Shown here in pieces: positions 13,563 through 22,427 of a stretch of 22,933 nucleotides of DNA. The position numbers and the translations under genes are program-made. The DNA comes from JAAYCI01 sp031548875 (GTDB lineage Bacteria; Bacillota; Clostridia; Oscillospirales; Ruminococcaceae). The DNA is taken from positions 1 to 22,933 of the forward strand of contig JAVBQQ010000080.1 in assembly GCA_031548875.1 (NCBI GenBank). The letters are read 5' to 3'. The notes below the pieces were generated by a model, which saw only the letters and a program-made list of their open reading frames with translations, had not been told where the DNA came from and searched no databases. How positions within the stretch are numbered: the stretch's first letter is position 1; the number at the start of each line of letters is the position of its first letter.

Positions 13563-16500
13563 ATGGAAAGAGGGATTCGCAGGATACTGTCCACCCTGGC
13601 GGCATTGCTGACCGTGTGCATGTTGGCGGGGTATGTTTCGGTTGCCTATACGCCCGCCTTTGCGGCCGAGGCGCCCGAGAGCATCGTACAGGCGCAGGAC
13701 GACGGCGACAGCGGGGAGCCGCCCCTCACCACTCCATCCGACGGCGAGACGATCGACGACAGCACCGCCACCCCCCCACCGGATGGAGAAACCCCAGACG
13801 ACAGTGCCTCCACTTCCCAACTGGACAGCGAAACCCCAGACGACAGCGCCGTCGTACCTCAGGCGGACAGTGAATCCCTCGGCGACGCCGTCTCTTCCCC
13901 CCGGCAGGAGCCGGCCGGCGAAGACCCCGCATCTTTCACGGATGCAGATGAACTGCTTGAGTTGGCTGCCGCCGACGGCCGGCAGGCCGCCCTGCGCCTG
14001 AACGAATACATGGACGACGAGGCATTCCTTGCCGCACTGCGCCGGATACTGGACTTTTACTACGCCGGGGAAGAACCCAACGCGCAGCTGCCCGCCTTTG
14101 CCGACGCCGTGGATGCGCGTGCCGACGAGACGCTGGCCCATTATGCAGAAGCTGCCGACGAGCGCGCACAGGCCGGCCTTGGCTACCTGCCCGGCGAGGT
14201 GGTCGTCGTCTTCAAAGAGGAAGTGACCCAAACAGCAGCCGAGGAAACCCTGGCTGAACACGACGCCATCCTGACCGAGATTGCGAACAGCCTGCCGGGC
14301 CAAACCGTCAGCGTGGCCGGGATCCCGCTGGAATACACCGTGGAGATGGCCGCGGCGGAGCTTACAGCCGACCCGGCCGTGGACTTTGCCGAGCCGGTGT
14401 ACTTGTACCACCCCGTTGAAGATTCCACCGGGGACCAGGTAGATACGGCTACCGGCCTCTCGCCGGCGTCGCAGGCCGTGGGGATGAACGATCCCTTCAA
14501 GCCTTCCCAGTGGCACCACAACGCCGGCAGCGGCGTGGACACGCTGGGCGCCTGGGAACAGCTGGGCGCCGGCCAGGCAGAGGAACTGTTGGTGGCCGTA
14601 ATCGACACTCCCATCGACGTGACCCACCCCGACCTTGTGAACAACCTGGCCATGGATTACTATGTCGACTTTTCGCCCGACGGCACGGCGCAGGCCCCCA
14701 GCACACCGCTTGAACGCATAGACGACCACGGCACCCATGTGGCCGGCCTTGTTGCCGCCCAGGCAAACAACGGCATCGGCGTGGCCGGCGTGGCCAGCGG
14801 CGCGAACACCAACATCGTAAAGGTCATGCCCATCAATGTGTTTCCCAACGCCACCAACAGGAACATCGCCGCTGCTGTTGATTATGCAGTGCAAAAAGGC
14901 GCTGCGGTCATCAACCTCAGCCTGGGCAGCTACTCCGACAGCTTGCTTTTGGAAACCGCGATAAACGCGGCATACGCGCAGGATGTTGTTGTCGTGTGCG
15001 CCGCGGGCAACTTCACAAGCGGTCACACCCTCACCGAGCCCTTCTACCCCAGCGATTATGACAACGTCATCAGCGTCATCAGTACCGACCAAAGCGGCGC
15101 CCGTGCCTCCACCTCCAACTATGGCCCCGCAAAAGACATTTCCGCCCCCGGCGTCGGTATCTACAGTACCATTTTCGGCAGCTATGGCTCGATGAGCGGC
15201 ACCTCCATGGCCGCGCCCATCGTCAGCGGCATCGCGGCCATGATGTTGTACGCAAACCCTGAACTGGCGGCCGAAGAGGTGCGCACCATCCTGTGCGACA
15301 CGGCCACTCCTCTCCTTGACCCCAACACTGCCGCCGGCCGCGCCAACGCCAAAGAAGCCGTGAAGGCCGCTATAGCCGCCATCGACGGCAGCGATGTGCA
15401 GGCCCTTCAGTTGAGCGATGACGACATCGACCTTGTGCCGAACGAAAACAGCCAACTCTACACACACACCCGGCCTTTCTACGTTCCGGTAGACTGGACC
15501 ACCAGCGACCCGGCCATTGCCACCGTGGATGCAAACGGCGTGGTGACCGGCCGCTCGGACGGCGACGTCACCATTGCGGCTACGGCACGCAGCTCGACCC
15601 TTTCGCCCCTTCCCTCTGCCGAATGCACCGTGCATGTACTGGACCCAAGCGGTCGGCCACAAGACTTTAAGGCCACGGATGACGGCAGTTACTCGTCCAT
15701 CGACCTCTCCTGGAAACCCGCGGCCAGCGCAAACGGCTATCGCCTCTACCGCTCTGCGAACCGCTCCGTTACCTCCGCCACCCCTTTGTACAAAACGTTC
15801 ATCGCGGGCCAGGATGACCTGCCGGACGGCGCCTTCCTCTATTCCGACGAGGACCTCGCGCTCGACACCTGCTACTATTACAAGCTGGTCGCTTATTCCA
15901 ACATCGGCCAGCCGGGCGAGGCGCGCACCGGCTCTGCCACCCGCGAAAAAACCACCCTTGCCAAGCCCCGCATTGCGCCGCCCGCCTCGCTCACCGTCAC
16001 CTCTATGCAGGACGAGAGCATCGGGCTGTCCTGGGCCAAGGTGAATGATGCCGACGGGTACGTTGTGAAAAAATATGAGGTTGGCAACACTACTACGCCT
16101 ATCAGCCAAAATTCCATCACCTCTACCAACTGGACGGACGCCGGTGTAGCTGCCGGCACTGCCTATAAATACACCGTGCAAGCCGTGCGTGCGGTTACTG
16201 CATATGGCACCAGCTACAACATCAACAGTGTGGCTTCCCCCACAGCCGCGGCCATCGCCCGCGACACCACCGTAAAAGACTTCCGCATCAGCGGCCGCGG
16301 CTACAACTCTATCACGCTGAAATGGAGCGCTTCCAAGGACAAATACGTCCACAAATACCTCATCTATCGCTCCACCACAAAGGACGTCGGCTACCGGAGG
16401 ATCACCGAACTCAAGCCCGGCGCTTCCTCCGGCAGTGTGGAATCCGTCACCTTCAAGGACACGGCCCTCGCCTTCAACAAAACATACTACTACAAGATAC

Positions 16501-18014
16501 GCTGCGTATATATGCCCGACGGCGACGCCATCACGGGCGTTTACACCGGCCCTGTAAGCGCGAAGACCCTGGTATGCGAGCCCGGCTCGCCTGTGGCGAA
16601 GGCCTCGGGCTGCAAGGCGGTCAACCTCTCGTGGAACAAGCCCGGCGGCGCATCGGGCTATTACATCTACCGCAATACCTCCAAGGACGGCAGCTACACC
16701 CGCATCGCGACCATCACGTCGGGCAACACGCTCAGCTATACGGACAAGGGCGTGTCGCCCAACAAGACGTACTACTATAGGATACGCGGCTACCGTACCG
16801 TAAACGGCGTAAAAACAAACGGCTATGTGGCCACCTTCCCCAGCAGTGCAAAGCCGCTGCTGCCGGCGCCGCTGGGCCCCACCATCAAGGCGTCCAACTG
16901 CTATACCATCAAGCTTTCCTGGGCCAAGCCGTCGAATGCGAAAGGGTACTACGTCTACCGCGCCACCTCCAAGACCGGCAGCTACACACTGCTCAAAACC
17001 ATCACCTCCGCCACCACGCTCGCCTACACGGACAACACGGCCGCCCCGGGCAAGACATACTACTACAAGGTCCAGACCTATGGCACGGCCAGCGGCAAGA
17101 CCGTAAAGGGCGGCACGGCGCAGCTGTCCGCCAAAACGCCTGTCCTCGCAGCGCCGGGTTCGCGCGCGGCCGCGGCCGCGGGCTGCAAGGCGGCCAAGCT
17201 CTCGTGGAGCCGCCCCACTGGCGCCTCGGGGTACTATGTCTACCGCAACACCTCCAAAACCGGCAGCTACACCCGCATCGCAACCATCACCTCCCCCGCC
17301 ACGCTGAACTACACAGACACGGCCGTCTCGCCCAACAAGACGTACTACTACAAGGTGCGCGCCTATCGCAAGGCGAACGGTACGACCTACAACGGCACGG
17401 TGGGCGTCTTTGCCGATCCAGTCACTCCTCTGCTGCCCGCCCCGGCAAGCGCCAAGGTCGCGGCCAGCAACTGCTCCACCGTGAAGCTGAGCTGGGCCAA
17501 GCCCAAGAACGCCAAGGGATACTATATCTACCGTACCACCTCGGCAAACGGTAGCTTCACCCTCATCAAGACACTGGCATCGACTGAAAGCGCGCTGAGC
17601 TATACAGACCAAAAGCTCACGCCCGGCAAGACGTATTACTATCGCATCCAGACCTATGGCGTCGCCGGCGGCAAGATCGTGAAGGGCGCCGCAAAAAGGC
17701 TCTCTATCACAACACCCGCCCTGGCCGCCCCGGCAAATTTTGCCGCCAAAAGCGCGGGCGGCGATGCCATCCGCCTCAGCTGGAACAAAACGCCTTGGGC
17801 GTCGGGCTATGTCCTCTACCGCGCCACCAGCAAGACGGGCACCTACACCGAGGTGAAAGCCGTGGCCGGCGGCGATACGCTCAGCTGGAAAAACACCGGC
17901 CTGACCAAAAACAAAACGTATTATTACAAGATACGTCCCTACCGCAACATCAACAGCAAACGGGTGCTAGGCAAAACCTCGCCCATTATCTCGGCCAAAC
18001 CCACACCGGCCTAG
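13563..18014 (+). CDS. Large secreted subtilisin-family (S8) protease with FN3-like repeats
   Basis: A 1483-residue exported serine protease. Order: signal peptide (1-35, cleavage probably after PAFA or PAFAA), acidic low-complexity tether with four 14-residue repeats (60-115), helical region (120-205), propeptide-like segment (209-283), and S8 domain (about 305-605). The triad is Asp348 (VAVIDTP), His389 (DDHGTHVAG) and Ser548 (GTSMAAP), with oxyanion Asn483 (AAGN). The Asp motif is DTP where DSG/DTG is usual. A BIG2-like Ig domain (about 613-693) follows, then eight FN3-like repeats of about 95-100 residues (697-1483). There is no LPXTG motif, SLH domain or C-terminal membrane helix, so anchoring, if any, is by another route. 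The ATG at 13563 has GAGG 8 bases upstream. It probably shares the promoter of the preceding lipoprotein. Confidence 0.93.
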   Translation: MERGIRRILSTLAALLTVCMLAGYVSVAYTPAFAAEAPESIVQAQDDGDSGEPPLTTPSDGETIDDSTATPPPDGETPDDSASTSQLDSETPDDSAVVPQADSESLGDAVSSPRQEPAGEDPASFTDADELLELAAADGRQAALRLNEYMDDEAFLAALRRILDFYYAGEEPNAQLPAFADAVDARADETLAHYAEAADERAQAGLGYLPGEVVVVFKEEVTQTAAEETLAEHDAILTEIANSLPGQTVSVAGIPLEYTVEMAAAELTADPAVDFAEPVYLYHPVEDSTGDQVDTATGLSPASQAVGMNDPFKPSQWHHNAGSGVDTLGAWEQLGAGQAEELLVAVIDTPIDVTHPDLVNNLAMDYYVDFSPDGTAQAPSTPLERIDDHGTHVAGLVAAQANNGIGVAGVASGANTNIVKVMPINVFPNATNRNIAAAVDYAVQKGAAVINLSLGSYSDSLLLETAINAAYAQDVVVVCAAGNFTSGHTLTEPFYPSDYDNVISVISTDQSGARASTSNYGPAKDISAPGVGIYSTIFGSYGSMSGTSMAAPIVSGIAAMMLYANPELAAEEVRTILCDTATPLLDPNTAAGRANAKEAVKAAIAAIDGSDVQALQLSDDDIDLVPNENSQLYTHTRPFYVPVDWTTSDPAIATVDANGVVTGRSDGDVTIAATARSSTLSPLPSAECTVHVLDPSGRPQDFKATDDGSYSSIDLSWKPAASANGYRLYRSANRSVTSATPLYKTFIAGQDDLPDGAFLYSDEDLALDTCYYYKLVAYSNIGQPGEARTGSATREKTTLAKPRIAPPASLTVTSMQDESIGLSWAKVNDADGYVVKKYEVGNTTTPISQNSITSTNWTDAGVAAGTAYKYTVQAVRAVTAYGTSYNINSVASPTAAAIARDTTVKDFRISGRGYNSITLKWSASKDKYVHKYLIYRSTTKDVGYRRITELKPGASSGSVESVTFKDTALAFNKTYYYKIRCVYMPDGDAITGVYTGPVSAKTLVCEPGSPVAKASGCKAVNLSWNKPGGASGYYIYRNTSKDGSYTRIATITSGNTLSYTDKGVSPNKTYYYRIRGYRTVNGVKTNGYVATFPSSAKPLLPAPLGPTIKASNCYTIKLSWAKPSNAKGYYVYRATSKTGSYTLLKTITSATTLAYTDNTAAPGKTYYYKVQTYGTASGKTVKGGTAQLSAKTPVLAAPGSRAAAAAGCKAAKLSWSRPTGASGYYVYRNTSKTGSYTRIATITSPATLNYTDTAVSPNKTYYYKVRAYRKANGTTYNGTVGVFADPVTPLLPAPASAKVAASNCSTVKLSWAKPKNAKGYYIYRTTSANGSFTLIKTLASTESALSYTDQKLTPGKTYYYRIQTYGVAGGKIVKGAAKRLSITTPALAAPANFAAKSAGGDAIRLSWNKTPWASGYVLYRATSKTGTYTEVKAVAGGDTLSWKNTGLTKNKTYYYKIRPYRNINSKRVLGKTSPIISAKPTPA
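13740..13907 (+). repeat. Four 14-residue acidic tandem repeats in the protease N-terminus
   Basis: Four in-register 42-base units encode DGETIDDSTATPPP, DGETPDDSASTSQL, DSETPDDSAVVPQA and the more diverged DSESLGDAVSSPRQ. They form a Ser/Thr/Pro/Asp-rich linker right after the signal peptide, likely a flexible tether removed or exposed on maturation. Confidence 0.75.
16569..17717 (+). repeat. A-B-A-B duplication of FN3-like modules
   Basis: FN3-like repeats 4 and 6 are close copies (both contain GCKA, NTSK, GSYTRIATITS and VSPNKTYYY). Repeats 5 and 7 are close copies of each other (SNC, KLSWAKP, NAKGYY, PGKTYYY, IVKG/TVKG). The pair therefore looks like one roughly 190-residue (about 575-base) unit that was duplicated in tandem. 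Repeats 1-3 and 8 are more diverged. Confidence 0.8.
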
Positions 18015-18051
18015 GGCCAGGGCCCGTTTCCAGTCCTCAAATAATCAAGAA

Positions 18052-18102
18052 AGCGCCCGGAGCACCACTCCCGGGCGCTCTCTTGTTCCTCTCTTTTTTC
18101 AA
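18052..18102 (+). terminator. Intrinsic terminator after the subtilisin gene
   Basis: AGCGCCCGG (18052-18060) pairs exactly with CCGGGCGCT (18071-18079), with possible further pairing inside the 10-base loop. It is followed by a pyrimidine-rich tail ending in CTCTTTTTTC. It lies 38 bases after the protease stop. Confidence 0.82.
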
Positions 18103-18134
18103 AGCACATCGCCAAAAAATTCACAATTCATATC

Positions 18135-18163
18135 TTGTCATATCCTGTCGGCTGGCGTATAAT
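18135..18163 (+). promoter_or_regulatory. Sigma-70-type promoter for the RND transporter
   Basis: The -35 TTGTCA (18135-18140) and exact -10 TATAAT (18158-18163) are 17 bases apart. The predicted leader is about 100 bases long. Confidence 0.82.
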
Positions 18164-18182
18164 TTAGATTGGCTTTTTGTCC

Positions 18183-18213
18183 AGGCAAAAGGCCGTGTTG
18201 TTTTTTGCCTTTT
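18183..18213 (+). promoter_or_regulatory. Hairpin in the RND transporter leader
   Basis: AGGCAAAA (18183-18190) is the exact complement of TTTTGCCT (18203-18210). In a second register AAAAGGC (18187-18193) pairs with GCCTTTT (18207-18213). The short TTTC after it makes a weak attenuator possible, but it is not a convincing terminator. No short ORF with a good ribosome binding site was found in front of it. Confidence 0.35.
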
Positions 18214-18272
18214 CACCATCGGTGCTCCCCAACCCACCGCCACAATTCGGTTCCCGCCAAGGAGATGCGATA

Positions 18273-21200
18273 TTGTCTAAATTCAGCGTAAAAAAACCGT
18301 TCACCGTACTGGTGGGGGTCGTCATCGTGTTGGTACTGGGGCTTGTCTCCTTCCTGCGCATGACGCCCGACCTGCTGCCCAATATGGACCTGCCCTATGT
18401 CCTCATCATCACCGTTTGGCCGGGCGCCACACCCGAAAAGGTGGAGACCGCCGTCACCAAGCCCTTGGAACAGAGCATGGCCACGCTGGACCGTATCGAT
18501 ACGGTGAGCTCCACCTCCGGCGAGAACAGTTCCACCCTCTTCCTCGAGTTCCAGCAGGGCGTCAATATGGATACCGTCACCGTGGACATCCTGCAGAATA
18601 TCAGCCAGATCGAAGGCAGCTGGGACGACGCCGTGGGTACCCCCATCATCCTCAAGATAAACCCCGACATGATGCCCCTGATGGTGACCGCCGTAGAGAT
18701 GGACGGCATGGGCACGGTGGAGCTTTCCACCTTTGCGGACGAAACGCTGCTGAACAAACTGGAGTCCATCACCGGCGTGGCCAGCGTGAGCGCCACCGGC
18801 ATCGTTGAGTCGCAGATCAACGTGGTGCTGGACCAAAAGAAGATAAACAAGCAGAACAAACGGCTGCAAGCGGCGCTGGGCAGTCAGTTCGACGACGCCG
18901 AGGCCCAGTTGCGAGACGCGCAAAACCAGCTGCAGGCCGGGGCTTCGGCTGGCGGCAGCCTGCCCGACATGTCCGGCGGGATGCCCACGGTGGACACAAG
19001 CGGCCTGCAGGCGGACATCACCGACGCCATCCTGCAGATCCGCGCGCAGATTGAAGAGGCGGAAGGCCAGCTGGAACAACTGGAAAGCACAAAAGAGATG
19101 TTGGAGGGCCTGAAACAAAGCGTCACCGACCTGGAAGCAACCCAGAAGGCGCTGGAAGAACAGGCGGCCAAGCTGCCGGCCATCGATGAAAAAACCAGCC
19201 CGCTGGCGGCTCAGCTACTTTTGCTGGACCAGCAGAACGCCGCTTTCGATGAAATGTTCAAAAGTATGAAGGAAGCCGAGGTGGAGACGTTCAAAGCGTC
19301 CGACGCCAGCTATCTTGCCATGATGCAGGGCTATGCGGACCTGCAGGCCGCCGTGGCCGCTCTGGGTATAGATTACGCGGAGTTCGTCACCGCCGTGGCT
19401 GTGAACCAGCAGCTACAGGCGGTGAACGCCTCGCTGGACGCGCTGGACCAAACTCTGGCCCAACTGGGCATGGCCCGCAAGGACATCGGGCCCGCGCTGG
19501 ACTCCATCGTGGCCGACATCACCGCCCTGCAAAATTCCACCCCCCAGCTATACACCCTGCTCAGCGAGCTGGAGGCCGGCGCCATCTCGGCCACGAACGC
19601 ACTGGCCGACGCCGCCAACCAGATCACATCTGGTATCGGCGCGCTGGCCGAGACCACCATGAGCATGATGAGCGCCCAAGCCCAGCTCACCCTCTCGCTG
19701 GCACAGGCCCAGCTGAACGACAAGATGGCCCAACTTACAGACGCAAAAAGCCAGGCTCTGGACAGCGCGGACCTCAAGGGCATTTTGACCATGGACATGG
19801 TGTCCAATATCCTAAAGGCGGAGAACTTTTCCATGCCGGCAGGCTATGTGCAGAAGGATGGCACGGATTATCTCGTGCGCGTGGGCGACGAGTTCACAAA
19901 CCCGGAAGAACTGCAAAATCTGCTTCTGTTCGACCCCGGCATCAAGGGTGTCGCCCCCATCTACCTGAAAGACGTGGCCGACGTTTACGTGTCGGACAAC
20001 AGCGACTCCATCTTCGCCAAGATCAACGGCGACGACGGCATCCTGCTCTCCTTCATGAAGCAGAGCACCTACGCCACGGCCGACGTGTCTGACAATATCA
20101 ACGAGCGCTTTGTCCAGTTGGAGGAAGAGTACCCCGGTCTGCATTTCGTCAACCTGATGGACCAGGGCGACTACATCCACCTGGTCATCGATTCCATCCT
20201 CGAGAATCTCATCCTGGGCGCCATCTTCGCCATCATCATCCTGTTCTTGTTCCTGTGGGACCTGCGCCCCACCTTCATCACGCTGTGCAGCATCCCCATC
20301 TCGGTATTGTTTGCTATCGTACTCATGTATTTTTCAGGCGTCACCATTAACATCCTCTCCCTTTCAGGCTTGGCGGTGGCCGTGGGCATGCTTGTGGACA
20401 ACTCTATCGTGGTCATCGAGAATGTCTTCCGACTGCGCAACCGGGGCGAGTCCGCCACGCGGGCGGCCATCTCGGGCGCCACGCAGGTGGCCGGCGCCAT
20501 CGTAGCGTCCACGCTCACCACCATCTGCGTCTTTCTGCCCATCGTCTTCGTGCAGGGCATCACGCGCGAACTGTTCACCGACATGGCCCTCACCCTTGCC
20601 TATTCGCTCATTGCCAGCCTCATCGTGGCACTCACGTTGGTGCCGGCCATGTCGTCCACCATGCTGCGGCGGGCAAAGCCGCACAAAGGCAGGGTGATGG
20701 CCGGCATGCTGCGCTTTTACCAGCGTACCGCCCGCTGGACGCTGAGCCACAAGGCCCCGGTGCTCATCGCCAGCGTCGTGCTGCTGGCGGCCAGCGTGGG
20801 CCTTGTGCTGCTGCGCGGATTCGAGTTCATGCCCGAGGCCGACTCGCCCGAGATCATGGTAACCATGCAACTGCCGGATGAAACACCCTTCGATGAGGTG
20901 AAGGAAGCCGCGGACACCGCCTCTGCGCGCGTGCAGCAGATGGACGGCGTCGCCACCGTGGGTACCATGCTTTCGGGCAGCGACGGCATGATGGGCGCCA
21001 TCATGGGCATGGGCTCGTTCAGCGCCAGCGAGGACGCGCGTTCGGTGTCCATGTACGTAAAGATGGAGCCGGGGCAAAGCGCCAAGGGCAACGCCGTGGT
21101 GGAAGCCATCAACGGTGACCTGTTCACCGACCTGGGCGTGGAAAGCGCTTCTGCCAGCGGTTCTTCCTCCATGACCGGTTACATGGACACATTGGGCGGC

Positions 21201-22319
21201 TCGGGCATCACCATCAACGTGTACGGCGAAAACCAGGAACAGCTGATGGCCGGGGCGCGCCAGGTGGCCCAGGCACTGCGAGGCATCGAAGGCGCCATCA
21301 ACGTGGACGACGGCATCGGCGAGACGGAACCCGAGCTGCGCTTCATCGTGGACAAGAACAAGGCGGCGGCCAAGGGTCTCACGGTGGCGCAGGTGTTCAT
21401 GGAGGTAAGCGAGGCGCTCACCACCAAGAGCACGGCCACCACCGTGAGCTACGACGAGAACAGCTACAGCGTCAACATCGTGAACCCCAACGACGAGAAG
21501 CTCACCCCCGGGTTCATCCGCGGCTACAGCTTTGAATACACCGACATGGCCGGCGCCACACAACGCGTCGCCCTCAGCGACATCGCCACTGTGGAGGAAA
21601 CCGAGACCACCCGCTCCATCAGCCGGCTGGACCAGCGCCGCTACCTGACCGTGAACGCCGAGGTGGACAGCGACAGCAACGTGACGCTGGTAACGAACGC
21701 TGCCGAGCGCGCCCTGCAGGAAGAAGCGCTGCCCACCGGCGTCAGCTACGAGTTCTCGGGCGAGAACGAGACGATCATGGACGCCATCTACGACCTTTTA
21801 AAAATGCTGCTCTTGGGTATCCTGCTGGTCTACCTCATCATGGTGGCCCAGTTCCAGTCGCTCAAGTCACCGTTCATCGTCATGTTCACGCTGCCGCTTG
21901 CCTTCACCGGCGGCATGTTGGCGCTGCTGCTCACAGGCAAGGTGCTCTCTGTGGTGGCGCTCATAGGTTTCGTCATGCTGTGCGGCATCATCGTGAACAA
22001 CGGTATCGTACTCATCGACTATGTGAATCAGCTGCGCGCCGAGGGTGCCGAGCGTCGAGAAGCCCTTCTGGAAGCAGGCTCCACACGTATGCGCCCTATC
22101 CTTATGACCTCTCTCACCACCATTCTGGGCCTCTCGGTGATGGCGCTGGGCGTGGGTGAAGGCTCGGAGATGATGCAGCCCATCGCTATCGTGTGCATCG
22201 GCGGTCTCGTCTACGCCACCATCATGACCCTGTACGTCATCCCCATCCTGTACGATATCTTCAACAAAAAGCCGCCGCGCGTTGTCTCCGAAGAAGACCT
22301 CAAGCTGGTCGAGGACTGA
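18273..22319 (+). CDS. RND-family efflux permease with a large coiled-coil insertion
   Basis: A 1348-residue proton-driven RND permease in the cytoplasmic membrane. The family core is clear: TM1 at 11-29 then FPxxxP-like region as TPDLLPNMDLP, TM4 with GMLVDNSIVVIENVFRLR (D709, with Asn710 where AcrB has a second Asp), and a second half with IGFVMLCGIIVNNGIVLIDYVNQLR and RPILMTSLTTILG. Typical members are about 1000-1050 residues; the extra length lies at about residues 196-503, rich in Gln/Ala/Leu/Glu heptads, between the segments that align with LNKFQ and LTPVDV of the AcrB docking domain. The TTG at 18273 is 8 bases after AAGGAG; an open frame extends upstream but has no ribosome binding site. 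No adaptor or outer-membrane factor gene is nearby. The substrate is unknown. Confidence 0.92.
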   Translation: MSKFSVKKPFTVLVGVVIVLVLGLVSFLRMTPDLLPNMDLPYVLIITVWPGATPEKVETAVTKPLEQSMATLDRIDTVSSTSGENSSTLFLEFQQGVNMDTVTVDILQNISQIEGSWDDAVGTPIILKINPDMMPLMVTAVEMDGMGTVELSTFADETLLNKLESITGVASVSATGIVESQINVVLDQKKINKQNKRLQAALGSQFDDAEAQLRDAQNQLQAGASAGGSLPDMSGGMPTVDTSGLQADITDAILQIRAQIEEAEGQLEQLESTKEMLEGLKQSVTDLEATQKALEEQAAKLPAIDEKTSPLAAQLLLLDQQNAAFDEMFKSMKEAEVETFKASDASYLAMMQGYADLQAAVAALGIDYAEFVTAVAVNQQLQAVNASLDALDQTLAQLGMARKDIGPALDSIVADITALQNSTPQLYTLLSELEAGAISATNALADAANQITSGIGALAETTMSMMSAQAQLTLSLAQAQLNDKMAQLTDAKSQALDSADLKGILTMDMVSNILKAENFSMPAGYVQKDGTDYLVRVGDEFTNPEELQNLLLFDPGIKGVAPIYLKDVADVYVSDNSDSIFAKINGDDGILLSFMKQSTYATADVSDNINERFVQLEEEYPGLHFVNLMDQGDYIHLVIDSILENLILGAIFAIIILFLFLWDLRPTFITLCSIPISVLFAIVLMYFSGVTINILSLSGLAVAVGMLVDNSIVVIENVFRLRNRGESATRAAISGATQVAGAIVASTLTTICVFLPIVFVQGITRELFTDMALTLAYSLIASLIVALTLVPAMSSTMLRRAKPHKGRVMAGMLRFYQRTARWTLSHKAPVLIASVVLLAASVGLVLLRGFEFMPEADSPEIMVTMQLPDETPFDEVKEAADTASARVQQMDGVATVGTMLSGSDGMMGAIMGMGSFSASEDARSVSMYVKMEPGQSAKGNAVVEAINGDLFTDLGVESASASGSSSMTGYMDTLGGSGITINVYGENQEQLMAGARQVAQALRGIEGAINVDDGIGETEPELRFIVDKNKAAAKGLTVAQVFMEVSEALTTKSTATTVSYDENSYSVNIVNPNDEKLTPGFIRGYSFEYTDMAGATQRVALSDIATVEETETTRSISRLDQRRYLTVNAEVDSDSNVTLVTNAAERALQEEALPTGVSYEFSGENETIMDAIYDLLKMLLLGILLVYLIMVAQFQSLKSPFIVMFTLPLAFTGGMLALLLTGKVLSVVALIGFVMLCGIIVNNGIVLIDYVNQLRAEGAERREALLEAGSTRMRPILMTSLTTILGLSVMALGVGEGSEMMQPIAIVCIGGLVYATIMTLYVIPILYDIFNKKPPRVVSEEDLKLVED

Positions 22320-22357
22320 AGCTCTTTCTTGAACACCTGCAACCAGACACAAAATTT

Positions 22358-22383
22358 GGCAGCCCGGGAAAACTCGGGCTGCC
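22358..22383. terminator. Bidirectional intrinsic terminator between the RND gene and ptsI
   Basis: GGCAGCCCG (22358-22366) and CGGGCTGCC (22375-22383) form a perfect 9-bp stem with an 8-base loop. TGTTTCTTT follows on the plus strand and AAATTTTG on the minus strand, so it can serve both convergent genes. Confidence 0.87.
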
Positions 22384-22427
22384 TGTTTCTTTCGTCCAGA
22401 CGGCCGTTGCACAGCCGTATCCCGCGC

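Noticed and set aside
13266..17612. A 1448-codon open frame on the minus strand, antisense to the whole subtilisin gene.
   Set aside because: Its translation is Gly/Arg/Val-rich and repeats with the period of the FN3 modules, as expected of a mirror of a high-GC coding frame. It has no domain, and the sense frame has a full catalytic triad and ribosome binding site.
16569..17717. Possible CRISPR array or assembly artefact from repeated sequence.
   Set aside because: The repeats are diverged, in frame, about 290 bases per module and encode FN3-like domains; there are no short constant repeats with unique spacers.
18177..18272. Upstream extension of the RND reading frame as the true N-terminus.
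   Set aside because: The added residues do not resemble the family start, and the TTG at 18273 has AAGGAG at good spacing and places TM1 normally.
20364..21563. A 399-codon minus-strand frame opposite the RND gene.
   Set aside because: His/Gly/Arg-rich shadow of the second half of the RND coding frame.
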